A DNA stretch of 64,000 nt, from the NCBI GenBank assembly GCA_963753385.1, contig CAVWCC010000010.1, positions 186,001-250,000 on the forward strand, given 5' to 3'. Each line of letters opens with the position of its first letter. Position 1 is the first letter of the stretch. A program made the position numbers and the translations under genes. The notes below the pieces were generated by a model. That model saw only the letters and a program-made list of their open reading frames with translations. It did not search any database and was not told the origin of the DNA. Below are positions 8,783 through 17,259 of this stretch, in pieces. This DNA comes from JALZKA01 sp963753385 (lineage in GTDB: Bacteria; Actinomycetota; Thermoleophilia; Solirubrobacterales; 70-9).

Positions 8783-9555
8783 GGCTCGGGCGGCTCGCGG
8801 AGCTGATGGGCCGAGGTGAAGAAGCCGCGGTAGGCGAGCTCGGTGGCGACCAGGGACGAGATCGCGACGCTTCCGAGTAGCACCCAGAGCAGGATCAGCT
8901 GGAGGCGCACCGCGTCGATGGGATCGGCGCCCGCGAGCAGCATCCCGACCATGGTGCCGGGAAAGAAGATCAGCCCTGTCGTCTTGGTCGAGTCGACGAG
9001 CGTGATCATTCCCGAGCGCAGGCTGCGCCGGACGATCGGGGCCGCCGCCTCGGCGGAGCTGGCGCCGAGCGCGAGCGTCGCCTCGATCTGCCGCGCCGAT
9101 GCCTCAACGTCGTCACCGAGGCGGTTGAGCGCCACCGCTGCCGCGGTCATTGCGTTGCCGATGACCATGCCGCCGACCGGTACGAGGTAGCGAGGAGTCG
9201 GCTCGAAGATGCCGAGCGCGAGGACAAGTCCCAGCGTCGCGACAGCCGCCAGCGAGAGCGCGATCAGGAGCGGCACCAGGGGGTCCGGGACCTTGGCGGC
9301 TCGCGCCCGCGCGGTGTACGCGCCGAACACCACCATCACGATGATCAGCGCGGCGACGAGCCAGAGGCTCTCCTCGGCGAAGATCGCCTGGATCACGTAG
9401 CCGATCGCGAACAGCTGGATCGCGGAGCGGACGACCGCGATCGCGATGTCCTCCTCGAGCTCGGCCCGCCGCCAGCGCGAGACCGCGATCGCGATCGCGA
9501 CCAGCACCAGGCTCGCGGCGACCTCTCCGAGCGTCACTTCGATGCTGACGTTCAC
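8779..9555 (-). CDS. fetB: ABC transporter permease, FetB/UPF0014 family
   Basis: The 258-residue protein has about seven transmembrane segments and the UPF0014 signatures RSAIQLFAIGYVI, GNAMTAAAVALNRL and TTGLIFFPGTMVGMLLAGADP. In E. coli the FetAB pair exports iron. The GTG start at 9555 overlaps the TGA of the ATPase gene by four bases (GTGA), so the two subunits are coupled. Substrate assignment rests on family membership only. Confidence 0.85.
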   Translation of the reverse strand: MNVSIEVTLGEVAASLVLVAIAIAVSRWRRAELEEDIAIAVVRSAIQLFAIGYVIQAIFAEESLWLVAALIIVMVVFGAYTARARAAKVPDPLVPLLIALSLAAVATLGLVLALGIFEPTPRYLVPVGGMVIGNAMTAAAVALNRLGDDVEASARQIEATLALGASSAEAAAPIVRRSLRSGMITLVDSTKTTGLIFFPGTMVGMLLAGADPIDAVRLQLILLWVLLGSVAISSLVATELAYRGFFTSAHQLREPPEP

Positions 9556-10212
9556 GCCGTGAGCACCCCGCTCACCGATCCCTGCTCGACCGCCCGCCCA
9601 GCGTCGACCCGAACGACCCAATCGGCTAGGCGGCGCGCCTGTGCCGGGTCGTGGGTGACCACGACCGTGGAGAGTTCGAGGCGTCGGCGGAGGTCCGTAA
9701 GGGTTCCCTCCACCGCGTCCCGCGCGTCCTCGTCGAGCGCCGAGGTCGGCTCGTCGAGCAGCAGCACCCGTGGCTCCAGGGCGAGCGCCCGCGCGAGCAT
9801 CACCCGCTGTTGCTCGCCGACCGAGAGGCGGCCGGCGTCGCGCTCCGCGTAGCCGGACTCAAGCCCGCTCAGCCGAAGCAGCTCGGGCACGTCGGCCTCG
9901 AGCCCGCCGCAATCCGCCGCGAACTCGACGTTCGCGCGCACGGTGCCATCGATCAGGGCCGGCAGCTGCGGCACCAGGCAGACCTCGCGTCGCAACTCGC
10001 GCGGATCGCGCTCGCAGACGTCGGCGCCGCGGTAGGAGACCGTGCCGCGATCCGGGTCGGCGAGCCGGTTCAGGAGCCGCAGCGTCGTCGACTTGCCGGA
10101 GCCGGACGGGCCGACGAGGGCGGAGGCGCCCTCCGGTAGCGAGCAGGTCGAGGTCGCGCAGGACCGGGCGACCGGCCCGCTCGAGGTGGACGCCGTCGAG
10201 TTCGAACAGCAC
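9552..10212 (-). CDS. fetA: ABC transporter ATP-binding protein, FetA-like (frameshifted)
   Basis: Walker A is GPSGSGKSTT, the signature is LSVGEQQRV (a serine-valine variant of LSGGQ) and Walker B is VLLLDEPTSALDE. The first strand (MLFELDGVHLERAGRPVLRD, GTG start at 10212) is in a different frame from the rest; dropping one C near 10142 joins it as LDLSLPEGASALVGP. With that correction the protein has the usual compact length of about 220 residues. It pairs with the FetB-type permease immediately downstream. The break is most likely a sequencing error. Confidence 0.8.
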
Positions 10213-10264
10213 GAGGGGATTATCGGCGGGACCTGAGACGGCACCCGAGACGTAAGGAGATCAG

Positions 10265-11360
10265 ATGCCAGACCGATCCGGGAGGTTCGAGATGCTCCGC
10301 GCCGTCGTCACCGCACCGTTGGCCTTGATGTGCCTCGTCCTGGTTCCCCCCGCCGCGGCGGCGGACGGCCTGCCCGTGCCCGTCGACGGAGCCAACCCGG
10401 CGAGCGTCGTCGCACCGAACGGCGATGGCCCGCGGTACGCGACCGTCGACGCCGGTGAGGACACCCAGCTGCTGCGCATCGACCGAGAGGGCGGGGAGAT
10501 CACCGCCGCCCGCCGGATCGACGGTGAGTTCTCGGTGCCGCTCGTCGCGATCGATGGCTCCCCGTCGGGGCTCTCGGCCGACGGTGAGACACTCGCCCTG
10601 ATCAACCCGCGCACCCGGTTCCCGCGTCGCGAGAGCACCTTCGTGATCGTGGATGTCGGGGCGAACGGCGGCCTGCGGCCGCGAGAGCCGTTCACGCTCG
10701 AAGGGGACTTCAGCTTCGACGCGCTTTCCCCGGATGGCAGGATCATGTTCCTGGTCGAGTACACCTCGCGCGACTACAACGACTACGCGGTCCGCGAATA
10801 CGACTTGGCGCGGGAGCGGCTCCTTCCCGACCCGGTTCTCGTCGCCCATGAGGTCTCGCCGGACGAGATGCGCGGCCTGCCGTTGACCCGCGCGACGAGC
10901 CCGGACGGCGTCTGGGAGTACACGCTCTACAACGGTGGGGGCCGCGCGCAGCGATACGGCGTTCATCCACACACTCGACACCGAGCGCGGCATCTCGCAC
11001 TGCGTCGACCTGCCCATGGTGAACGGGAACGAGGCCTGGCGGGTCGGCCTGGAGCTGACCGACGGCGGCGGGACGCTGAACGCGACGCGCGGCGGCGAGA
11101 CCCTCGCGATGCTCGACACACAGACGTTCGCCCTCACCGAGCCCCTCGCCCCTGAGCTGACTGTCGCCAGTGACGGCGGCGGCATCCCGGGAGGCATCGC
11201 GGTCGGCGCCTTTGCCGTTGGCGTTTCGCTCCTCGTCGGGACTGCGCTCGGGCTGCGGCGCCGACGGCGAGCAGCGGCCCTGCCGCCCGACCCGTTCGGC
11301 CCGGGCGAGCCGGAGGCGGCGGCCGAGCGGGAGCCCGAACGCGATCGAGTGTCGACTTAG
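10265..11360 (+). CDS. Secreted, C-terminally anchored protein of unknown function (frameshifted)
   Basis: An N-terminal hydrophobic signal (residues about 10-32) leads into repeated beta-type segments such as GLSADGETLALINP and FDALSPDGRIMFLVEY, typical of a YVTN/TolB-like propeller. The C-terminus, in the next frame, has GIAVGAFAVGVSLLVGTALG followed by arginines, i.e. one membrane anchor with a short cytoplasmic tail. Removing one G from the GGGGG run at 10934-10938 joins the halves as YNGGAARSDTAFIHTLD. The sigma factor gene begins about 90 bases downstream on the same strand. Confidence 0.6.
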
Positions 11361-11453
11361 TTGCGCCTCTGGCCACAAAGTCGACTCTCGGTTGCAGGTG
11401 GGGCGTTCGCCCTCGCACCGTTGGCCGCTCAAGCGGGACAATCGGCCGTGGCG

Positions 11454-12050
11454 ATGGACGCGGAGCCGCGTGCCTTGGGCGCGATCGGTACGGATGCGGC
11501 GCCGATGGGGCGGCGGCGTGAGCGAGCGCTAATCCGGGAGGCGCAGCGGGGCTCCGAGGAGGCGCTCGAGGAACTCTTCCGGCGCCACTGGCGCAGCGCC
11601 CACCGTGCCGCGTACCTGGTCGTGCACGACGGCGCCGCCGCCGAGGACATCGCGCAGGAGGCGTTCATCGCGGCGATTCGCGCCCTCGAGCGCTTCGACC
11701 GGCGCCGCCCGTTCGGCCCCTGGCTCCACCGGATCGTCGTCAACCGCTCGATCGACTGGAGCCGCGCGCGCAAGGCGCGGCGTGAGCTCGCCGGCGAGGC
11801 GGCCGAGCAGTTCGAGCCTGTCGCCGACGAGGTGGATCTCGCGGGACTCGCGGACTCGGACCGCGTCGTCGCGGCGCTGCGCTCGCTCGGCCCCGAGCAG
11901 CGTGCGGTGGTCGTGCTGCGCTACCTCCTCGACTACACCCCGGGCGAGATCGCGGAGCTGCTCGAGCTTCCGCGCGGCACCGTGAATTCGCGCCTGCGCC
12001 GGGGGCTCGATGCCCTCGCGCAGCGGCTGCCGCGGGAGGAGGCCGAATGA
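11454..12050 (+). CDS. RNA polymerase sigma factor, ECF type
   Basis: Region 2 (YLVVHDGAAAEDIAQEAFIA, then LERFDRRRPFGPWLHRIVVN) and region 4 (LGPEQRAVVVLRYLLDYTP, then ELPRGTVNSRLRRGLDAL) of a group 4 sigma factor are both present. The start is uncertain: ATG 11454 and ATG 11505 are both in frame and neither has a good ribosome site; a longer in-frame ORF to 11361 looks non-coding. The stop overlaps the next start as ATGA, so the sigma factor and the membrane propeller protein downstream are coupled and probably form a signalling pair. Confidence 0.88.
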   Translation: MDAEPRALGAIGTDAAPMGRRRERALIREAQRGSEEALEELFRRHWRSAHRAAYLVVHDGAAAEDIAQEAFIAAIRALERFDRRRPFGPWLHRIVVNRSIDWSRARKARRELAGEAAEQFEPVADEVDLAGLADSDRVVAALRSLGPEQRAVVVLRYLLDYTPGEIAELLELPRGTVNSRLRRGLDALAQRLPREEAE

Positions 12051-13255
12051 CCCGGCACGACGAGAAGCGGGTGCGTGCGGCACTCGCGGACGCCGGAGCC
12101 CCCGGGGAGGGCCAGGCCGAGGAGCGGGGCTGGCTCGTGGTTCGCGAGGCATTCGCCGAGCGCGAGGCGGCCCCTCGCCGGGCCCGCCCGATCCCACGAG
12201 GCGTCGTCGCGGGAGTCGCAGCCGCGCTCGTCGCGGCGTTCGCGCTCACCCCCGCGGGCGCTGAGGTGCGCGACTGGATCGCCGATGCGATCGACGTTGG
12301 CGAGGAGAACGCGCGACCCGTCCTCGGATCACTGCCGGCATCCGGATCGGTGTTGGTCGAATCGCCCGCTGGCGTTTGGGTTGTGAACGACGACGGCTCG
12401 CGCCGACTGCTCGGAAGCTACCGCCACGCCACGTGGTCGGCGACGGGCCTCTACGTCGGCGTGAGCGACGGGCGCGAGCTGTTCGCGCTCACCCCGCAGG
12501 GCGATCAGCGCTGGGTGCGTACCGCCCCGGCCACGATCCGCTCGCTCGACTGGTCTTCGGACGAGGGCTACCGCGTCGCCTACGTGGCGGGACGCGAGCT
12601 GCGGGTGGTCGCCGGCGACAACAGCACGGACGCCTCGCTGGCTCCGGCGGTGGGGTCGCCGGCGGTGGCCTGGCGACCCGAGGACATCGAGGGTCAGGTC
12701 CGACACGAGCTCGCCTACGTCGACCCGGGGAATCGGGTCGTGATCGTGAACACCGACACCCGCCAGGTGCTGGGACGTTCGAACCGGGTCACCGAGCGGG
12801 TGAAGAGCCTGCAGTGGTCGGCCGACGGGACCCGGCTGATGGTCGAGGCGGCCGGGTCCGCGACGTTGCTCGATCACCGCGCCCGTGGCCTCTTCAAGGG
12901 GCCGGTCGCAACCGGCACCGCGGCCACGCTGGCGGCCGATGGCGAGCACATCGCCGTCGTGCGGCCCGACCGCGCCGGACTCGCCGAGCTCTCCCTCCTG
13001 CGGGTAGGAATAGATGCAGGGCCCGGGCGCGTGCTGTACCCGACCGCTGCTGGCACCGGAGGAGTCAGCTTCGGCGCACCCGCGTTCTCGCCCGACGGCG
13101 AGTGGATCCTGCTGCCGTGGCCGCAGGCTGACCAGTGGATCTTCGTCCGGATCTCTGACCGGCGCGTGATCCCGGTGGGTGACATCTCGCGCCAGCTCGA
13201 TTCGGACCGCGCTGGCGCGGCCGACTTCCCGCACATCGCCGGCTGGTGCTGCTGA
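12047..13255 (+). CDS. Membrane-anchored beta-propeller protein, probable sigma-factor partner
   Basis: A cytoplasmic N-terminus of about 47 residues (charged, EKRVRAALADAG) precedes one transmembrane segment (GVVAGVAAALVAAFALTPAG, about residues 48-67). The extracytoplasmic part has repeated strands ending in SADGT or SPDGE (LQWSADGTRLMVEA, APAFSPDGEWILLPW), as in TolB/WD40-like propellers. Translational coupling to the sigma factor makes an anti-sigma or sensor role likely, but the short N-terminus has no zinc-binding HxxxCxxC motif, so it is not a standard ZAS anti-sigma factor. Confidence 0.7.
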   Translation: MTRHDEKRVRAALADAGAPGEGQAEERGWLVVREAFAEREAAPRRARPIPRGVVAGVAAALVAAFALTPAGAEVRDWIADAIDVGEENARPVLGSLPASGSVLVESPAGVWVVNDDGSRRLLGSYRHATWSATGLYVGVSDGRELFALTPQGDQRWVRTAPATIRSLDWSSDEGYRVAYVAGRELRVVAGDNSTDASLAPAVGSPAVAWRPEDIEGQVRHELAYVDPGNRVVIVNTDTRQVLGRSNRVTERVKSLQWSADGTRLMVEAAGSATLLDHRARGLFKGPVATGTAATLAADGEHIAVVRPDRAGLAELSLLRVGIDAGPGRVLYPTAAGTGGVSFGAPAFSPDGEWILLPWPQADQWIFVRISDRRVIPVGDISRQLDSDRAGAADFPHIAGWCC

Positions 13256-13268
13256 ACATAATCGCGGG

Positions 13269-14300
13269 GTGGCGCATCCCTTCCCCCGCGATCTCCAGCC
13301 GATGCTTGCAACGACGGCGACCGAACCGCCGGGGGACGACGGCTGGGCCTTCGAGATCAAGTGGGACGGCGTTCGCGCGCTGACCTTCCTCGACGCGGAC
13401 GGGACGCGGGTAGCGAGCCGTCGAGGCGAGGACACGACGCACCGGTACCCCGAGCTGGCGCCGATGGCGAACACCCTGGGCGGTCGCGAGGCGGTGCTCG
13501 ACGGCGAGGTCGTGGCGCTCGACGACGAGGGCCGCCCGAGCTTCCAGACGCTGCAACTGCGGATGGGCCTCTCCAGGCCGGAGACGATCCGCCGCCGCGC
13601 GGCCGAGGTCCCGGTCACCTACGTCGCCTTCGACCTGCTGGCCCTCGACGGCGAAGCGCTGCTCACCGAGACCTACGAGGCCCGGCGTGAGCTGCTCGCC
13701 GGGCTCGACTTCGAGGCCGATCGGTGGCGGGCACCGGCGCACCACGTCGGCGGCGGCGAGCAGTTCCTCGAGGCGGCCCGAGCCCAGGGCCTCGAGGGGA
13801 TCGTCTGCAAGCGGCTAGGGAGCGTCTACCGGCCAGGCGCCCGCAGTCGCGACTGGCTGAAGATCAGGGCACGCCGCGGCCAGGAGCTCATGATCGGCGG
13901 CTACATGCCCGGCGAGGGCGGACGGTCGGGGCGGGTCGGCTCGCTGCTCGTGGGCTACTGGGACGCGACCCCCGAGGAGGCCGAGGGCCTCGGCCGCCCG
14001 CAGCGGCTGGTGTACGCGGGCGGGGTCGGCACCGGCTTTACCGATGCGATGCTCGACCGGCTGATCGGCCTCCTACGACCGCTCGAGATCCCGGAGTCGC
14101 CGTTCGAGCTCGGCGAGGACCCGCGCCTCAAATACCGGGCACGGGCCCGGGAGCGCGGAGCCGGCCCGGTCTGGGTCCGCCCCGAGCTGGTCGGCGAGTT
14201 CGAGTTCACCGAGTGGACCCGCGAGGGCACGCTGCGCCAGCCGGCGTTCAAGGGCCTTCGCGATGACAAGGACCCGCGGGAGGTCGTGCGCGAGACCTGA
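13269..14300 (+). CDS. ligD: ATP-dependent DNA ligase (LigD ligase-domain type)
   Basis: This 343-residue enzyme seals nicks and double-strand breaks in non-homologous end joining. The adenylation lysine lies in EIKWDGVRAL; other nucleotidyltransferase motifs are SRRGEDTTHRYPEL, VTYVAFDLLALDG, LEGIVCKRLGSVY and DWLKIRARRGQE. The C-terminal OB fold (LVYAGGVGTGFTDAML, then EFEFTEWTREGTLRQPAFKG) is complete. The GTG start at 13269 gives the normal HPFPRDLQPMLAT N-terminus. Polymerase and nuclease domains of full LigD are absent here; the polymerase is a separate gene after ku. Confidence 0.9.
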   Translation: MAHPFPRDLQPMLATTATEPPGDDGWAFEIKWDGVRALTFLDADGTRVASRRGEDTTHRYPELAPMANTLGGREAVLDGEVVALDDEGRPSFQTLQLRMGLSRPETIRRRAAEVPVTYVAFDLLALDGEALLTETYEARRELLAGLDFEADRWRAPAHHVGGGEQFLEAARAQGLEGIVCKRLGSVYRPGARSRDWLKIRARRGQELMIGGYMPGEGGRSGRVGSLLVGYWDATPEEAEGLGRPQRLVYAGGVGTGFTDAMLDRLIGLLRPLEIPESPFELGEDPRLKYRARARERGAGPVWVRPELVGEFEFTEWTREGTLRQPAFKGLRDDKDPREVVRET

Positions 14301-14313
14301 TCGTCAGCGCGAT

Positions 14314-14334
14314 CGCCGGCGACGGAAGCCGGCG
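14314..14334 (+). terminator. Short perfect hairpin after the ligase gene
   Basis: CGCCGGC, a seven-base loop, and GCCGGCG form a perfect seven-base-pair stem 14 bases after the ligase stop. No U-tract follows, so intrinsic termination is uncertain. Confidence 0.35.
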
Positions 14335-14381
14335 CCCCTCCGTCGTGCCCTCCCCCATTTGCACGGCCGCGAGCCTAGTCG

Positions 14382-14401
14382 CTTGCGCGGCGCCGCGCAA
14401 G
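14382..14401. repeat. Perfect 20-bp palindrome upstream of ku
   Basis: CTTGCGCGGC is followed directly by its exact reverse complement GCCGCGCAAG, about 100 bases before the ku start. It could be an operator or the stem of an RNA hairpin. No gene covers 14301-14504; besides this and the hairpin at 14314 I see only a weak GAGGT ribosome site before ku. Confidence 0.5.
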
Positions 14402-14504
14402 ATCCAACCCGCGTTATGTCGCCGGGCAGGTTGCGGCGCTACTGTGGGGTACTAGTCCCTGCACCCGCGATGAGTTTCCGGGTAAGTCGAGGTCTGAGAG
14501 TCAA

Positions 14505-15398
14505 ATGGCACGCGCAATCTGGACAGGATCGATCTCATTCGGGCTCCTCAACGTGCCCGTGAAGCTCTACAGCGCAGTTTCGCGCAAGAACGTCTCGTTC
14601 CGCGAGCTGCGTGCGTCGGACTCCTCCCGCATCCGCCACAAGCGGGTCGCCGAGGCCGACGGCGAGGAGGTGCCATACGAGGAGATCGTCAAGGGCTACG
14701 AGCTCGCTCCCGAGCAGTACGTCATCCTGACCAAGGACGAGCTCGACGAGATGAACCCGAAGAAGACGCGGGCGATCGAGATCGAGGCGTTCGTGGACCT
14801 CGACGAGATCGACCCGATCTACTTCGACCACCCGTACTACCTCGGGCCCGACAAGGGCGCCGAGAAGGCCTACGCGCTCCTCACCAAGGCGATGGACGAG
14901 CAGAGGAAGGTCGCGATCGCGCGGTTCGTCCTGCGCAACAAGGAGAACCTCGCCGCGATCCGGCCGATGAGTGGCGTGCTGACGATGGCGACGATGCGGT
15001 TCGCCGACGAGGTCGTCTCGCCGGACGAGATCTCCGAGGTCTTCGGCGAGAACGGCGAGTCCCCGCGCAAGGCCGAGGTGGACATGGCGAAGCAGCTGAT
15101 CGACTCCCTCGCCCAGGACTTCGATGCGGCCGAGTACAAGGACGAGTACCGCGAGGAGCTGCTCGCGCTGATCGAGCGCAAGGCCAAGGGCGAGGAGATC
15201 GTCGAGGTCGAGGGCGAGGCTCCGAAGCCGACCAAGGCGCCCGACCTGATGGCCGCGCTCGAGGAGAGCCTTGCCGCCGTGAAGTCCGAGCCGCTGGCCG
15301 AGGGGTCGAAGAAGCCGGCGCCCAAGAAGCCCGCGCCGAGCACCGCCAAGAAGACCTCTACGACCTCGAAGCGATCGCGGGCGAAGACCGCCAAGTAG
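14505..15398 (+). CDS. ku: Ku DNA end-binding protein
   Basis: The N-terminus (ARAIWTGSISFGLLNVPVKL) and the core segments VPYEEIVKGYEL, YFDHPYYLGPD and VLRNKENLAAIRP identify bacterial Ku, the homodimeric ring that binds DNA ends and recruits LigD. The body is about 255 residues; it is followed by a lysine/proline/alanine-rich tail (about residues 265-297) like the DNA-tethering tails of other actinobacterial Ku proteins. It sits between the separate ligase and polymerase genes on the same strand. Confidence 0.95.
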   Translation: MARAIWTGSISFGLLNVPVKLYSAVSRKNVSFRELRASDSSRIRHKRVAEADGEEVPYEEIVKGYELAPEQYVILTKDELDEMNPKKTRAIEIEAFVDLDEIDPIYFDHPYYLGPDKGAEKAYALLTKAMDEQRKVAIARFVLRNKENLAAIRPMSGVLTMATMRFADEVVSPDEISEVFGENGESPRKAEVDMAKQLIDSLAQDFDAAEYKDEYREELLALIERKAKGEEIVEVEGEAPKPTKAPDLMAALEESLAAVKSEPLAEGSKKPAPKKPAPSTAKKTSTTSKRSRAKTAK

Positions 15399-16288
15399 TA
15401 GAGGTCGACGGCCGGGAGCTTTCGCTCTCGAACCTCGACAAGGTCCTCTGGCCGAAGTCGAAGACGACCAAGGCGCAGGCGATCGACTACTACGCACGCG
15501 TCGCGGACACGATCTTGCCGCACCTGAAGGGCCGGCCGCTGACGCTCGTCCGGTTCCCCGAGGGCGTCGACGGCTTCCGGTTCTACGAGAAGCGCGCCCC
15601 GAAGGGAGCGCCGGACTGGGTGAAGACTGCCAGGGTCGGCTTCGACCGAGCGGGCGAGATCGACTTCGTGGTCTGCGAGGACAAGGCGACCCTGGTCTGG
15701 CTCGCGCAGCTCGCGGCGCTCGAGCTCCACCCGTCGCTGTCGAAGGCGCGCAACATGGAGGTGCCGACCTCGATGGTGTTCGACCTCGACCCGGGCCCGC
15801 CGGCCGCGATCCAGGAGTGCTGCGTGGTCGGCCTGCGGGTCCGGGAGCTGTTCGAAGGCATCGGCATGAAGTCGTTCGCGAAGAGCTCCGGGTCGAAGGG
15901 GCTCCAGGTCTACGTGCCGCTGAACGGCCGGGCGAAGTACGAACGGACGAAGCCGTTCGCCCAGGCGGTCGCTCAGGCGCTCGAGCAGGCCGAGCCCGAC
16001 CTGGTGGTCTCGAAGATGACCAAGAAGCTCCGCGTCGGCAAGGTCCTGGTGGACTGGTCGCAGAACACGCGCTCGAAGACGACCGTGGCCGTCTACTCGC
16101 TGCGCTGCCGGGAGCGGCCCACGGTGTCGACGCCGGTCACCTGGCAGGAGGTCGAGGCGGGCGCGAAGGGCAAAACCGAGCTCCGCTTCGAGGGCGAGGA
16201 CGTGCTCAAGCGGATCGAAAAGCACGGCGACCTGTTCGCTCCCGTGCTGGAGCTCAAGCAGAGCCTGCCCCGCGGCAAGGGCCCGTGA
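15398..16288 (+). CDS. LigD polymerase domain (archaeo-eukaryotic primase type), start unclear
   Basis: The protein carries the AEP polymerase signatures of LigD: GRELSLSNLDKVLWPKS at the N-terminus, the catalytic acidic motif VFDLDPGPP, the SGSKGLQVYVPL nucleotide-binding loop and KVLVDWSQN. It fills and trims ends during joining. The conserved N-terminal segment begins directly at the ku stop, but this frame has no ATG, GTG or TTG between an upstream stop and TTG 15515, which would remove the first 39 conserved residues. A missing base at the ku/polymerase junction or an unusual start is therefore likely. Its TGA overlaps the next GTG. Confidence 0.8.
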   Translation, partial: VEVDGRELSLSNLDKVLWPKSKTTKAQAIDYYARVADTILPHLKGRPLTLVRFPEGVDGFRFYEKRAPKGAPDWVKTARVGFDRAGEIDFVVCEDKATLVWLAQLAALELHPSLSKARNMEVPTSMVFDLDPGPPAAIQECCVVGLRVRELFEGIGMKSFAKSSGSKGLQVYVPLNGRAKYERTKPFAQAVAQALEQAEPDLVVSKMTKKLRVGKVLVDWSQNTRSKTTVAVYSLRCRERPTVSTPVTWQEVEAGAKGKTELRFEGEDVLKRIEKHGDLFAPVLELKQSLPRGKGP

Positions 16289-17259
16289 GCCCCGGCTTTG
16301 CGCGCAAATTGCACCGCACTGCCGTCATCGCCGCGTTCGCGCTCGCGGCGGGGGCAGCGATCGCCTCCGGCTCGGAGCAAGGCAGTCACGCCGGGCTCGG
16401 CGGCTGCGAGCTGCTGCCCTCAGCCGACGCGTTCCACCAGGACGTCTCAGGCCTGCCTCAGGCGGGCAACTCCGAGGCCGTGATCGACCGGATCCTGGCC
16501 GACGGGGGCGACCACCTGCACCCCGACTTCGGCTCGAACCCCGACTACGGCATCCCGTACGAAGTCGTTGGCCCCGGTCAGAAGCGGGTGCGAGTGAAGA
16601 TCCGCGCCTACCCTCACGAGTCGGATGGCGGCAGGCAGCCGATCCCCCGCAACGCGCGGGTCGAGGGCGGGCGGCGCTCGGACGGGGACCGCCACGTCCT
16701 AGTCGTCCAGCGCCGCAACCCAGACTGCCGCCTGATCGAGCTCTACCGCGCGTTCCCGCGAAAGCGGGGACGGTGGCGGGCCGATCAGGTCAGCGTCTTC
16801 GACCTCGGGGACGAGCTGCCGCAGCGCCCGGACGGGTGGACCTCCGCCGACGCCGCGGGACTGCCGATCCTCCCGGGCCTCGTCCGTTACCGCGAGGTGA
16901 AGCGGGGTGAGGTCGACCACGCGATCCGCATGACGTTCGAGCGGACCCGCCGCGCCTATCTCTCCCCCGCGACCCACTACGCCTCCGAGGAGTGCGGGCC
17001 GAACCTGCCGCCGATGGGCATGCGCCTGCGGCTCGAAGACGGCTACCCGCTCGACGGGTTGAGCGCCTCCGCCAGGACGATCGCCGAGGCGCTCAAGGCT
17101 TACGGCGCGATCGTCGCCGACAACGGCTCGAACTTCTTCATCACCGGTGCCAGCGACCGCCGCTGGGCCGATGGCGAGCTCAACGACCTCAAGGAGATCC
17201 CTGGTGGCGCCTTCGAGGTCGTCAACACCGGCGCCGAGCTGACCGAGGACTGCCCCTAG
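16285..17259 (+). CDS. Secreted protein of unknown function
   Basis: A signal peptide (HRTAVIAAFALAAGAAIASG, about residues 9-28) precedes a 295-residue exported domain with four cysteines (GGCELLPS, DCRLIELY, EECGPNLP and a final EDCP) that could form two disulfides. Segments such as TFERTRRAYLSPATHYASEE and DNGSNFFITGASDRRW suggest a globular enzyme or binding protein, but I do not recognise the family. The GTG start overlaps the polymerase stop (GTGA), so it is co-transcribed with the end-joining genes, although a repair role for a secreted protein is unlikely. Confidence 0.65.
   Translation: MSPGFARKLHRTAVIAAFALAAGAAIASGSEQGSHAGLGGCELLPSADAFHQDVSGLPQAGNSEAVIDRILADGGDHLHPDFGSNPDYGIPYEVVGPGQKRVRVKIRAYPHESDGGRQPIPRNARVEGGRRSDGDRHVLVVQRRNPDCRLIELYRAFPRKRGRWRADQVSVFDLGDELPQRPDGWTSADAAGLPILPGLVRYREVKRGEVDHAIRMTFERTRRAYLSPATHYASEECGPNLPPMGMRLRLEDGYPLDGLSASARTIAEALKAYGAIVADNGSNFFITGASDRRWADGELNDLKEIPGGAFEVVNTGAELTEDCP

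Noticed and set aside
9440..9500. Dense GCGATCGC-like octamers as a repeat or uptake signal
   Set aside because: They fall in codons for Ala-Ile-Ala runs in a GC-rich membrane protein and are explained by composition.
14314..14334. Hairpin as a confident intrinsic terminator
   Set aside because: No run of T follows the stem; kept only as a weak candidate.
14535..16225. Long minus-strand frames opposite ku and the LigD polymerase
   Set aside because: They are leucine/arginine/valine-rich shadows of high-GC coding sequence; the plus-strand products have clear family motifs.
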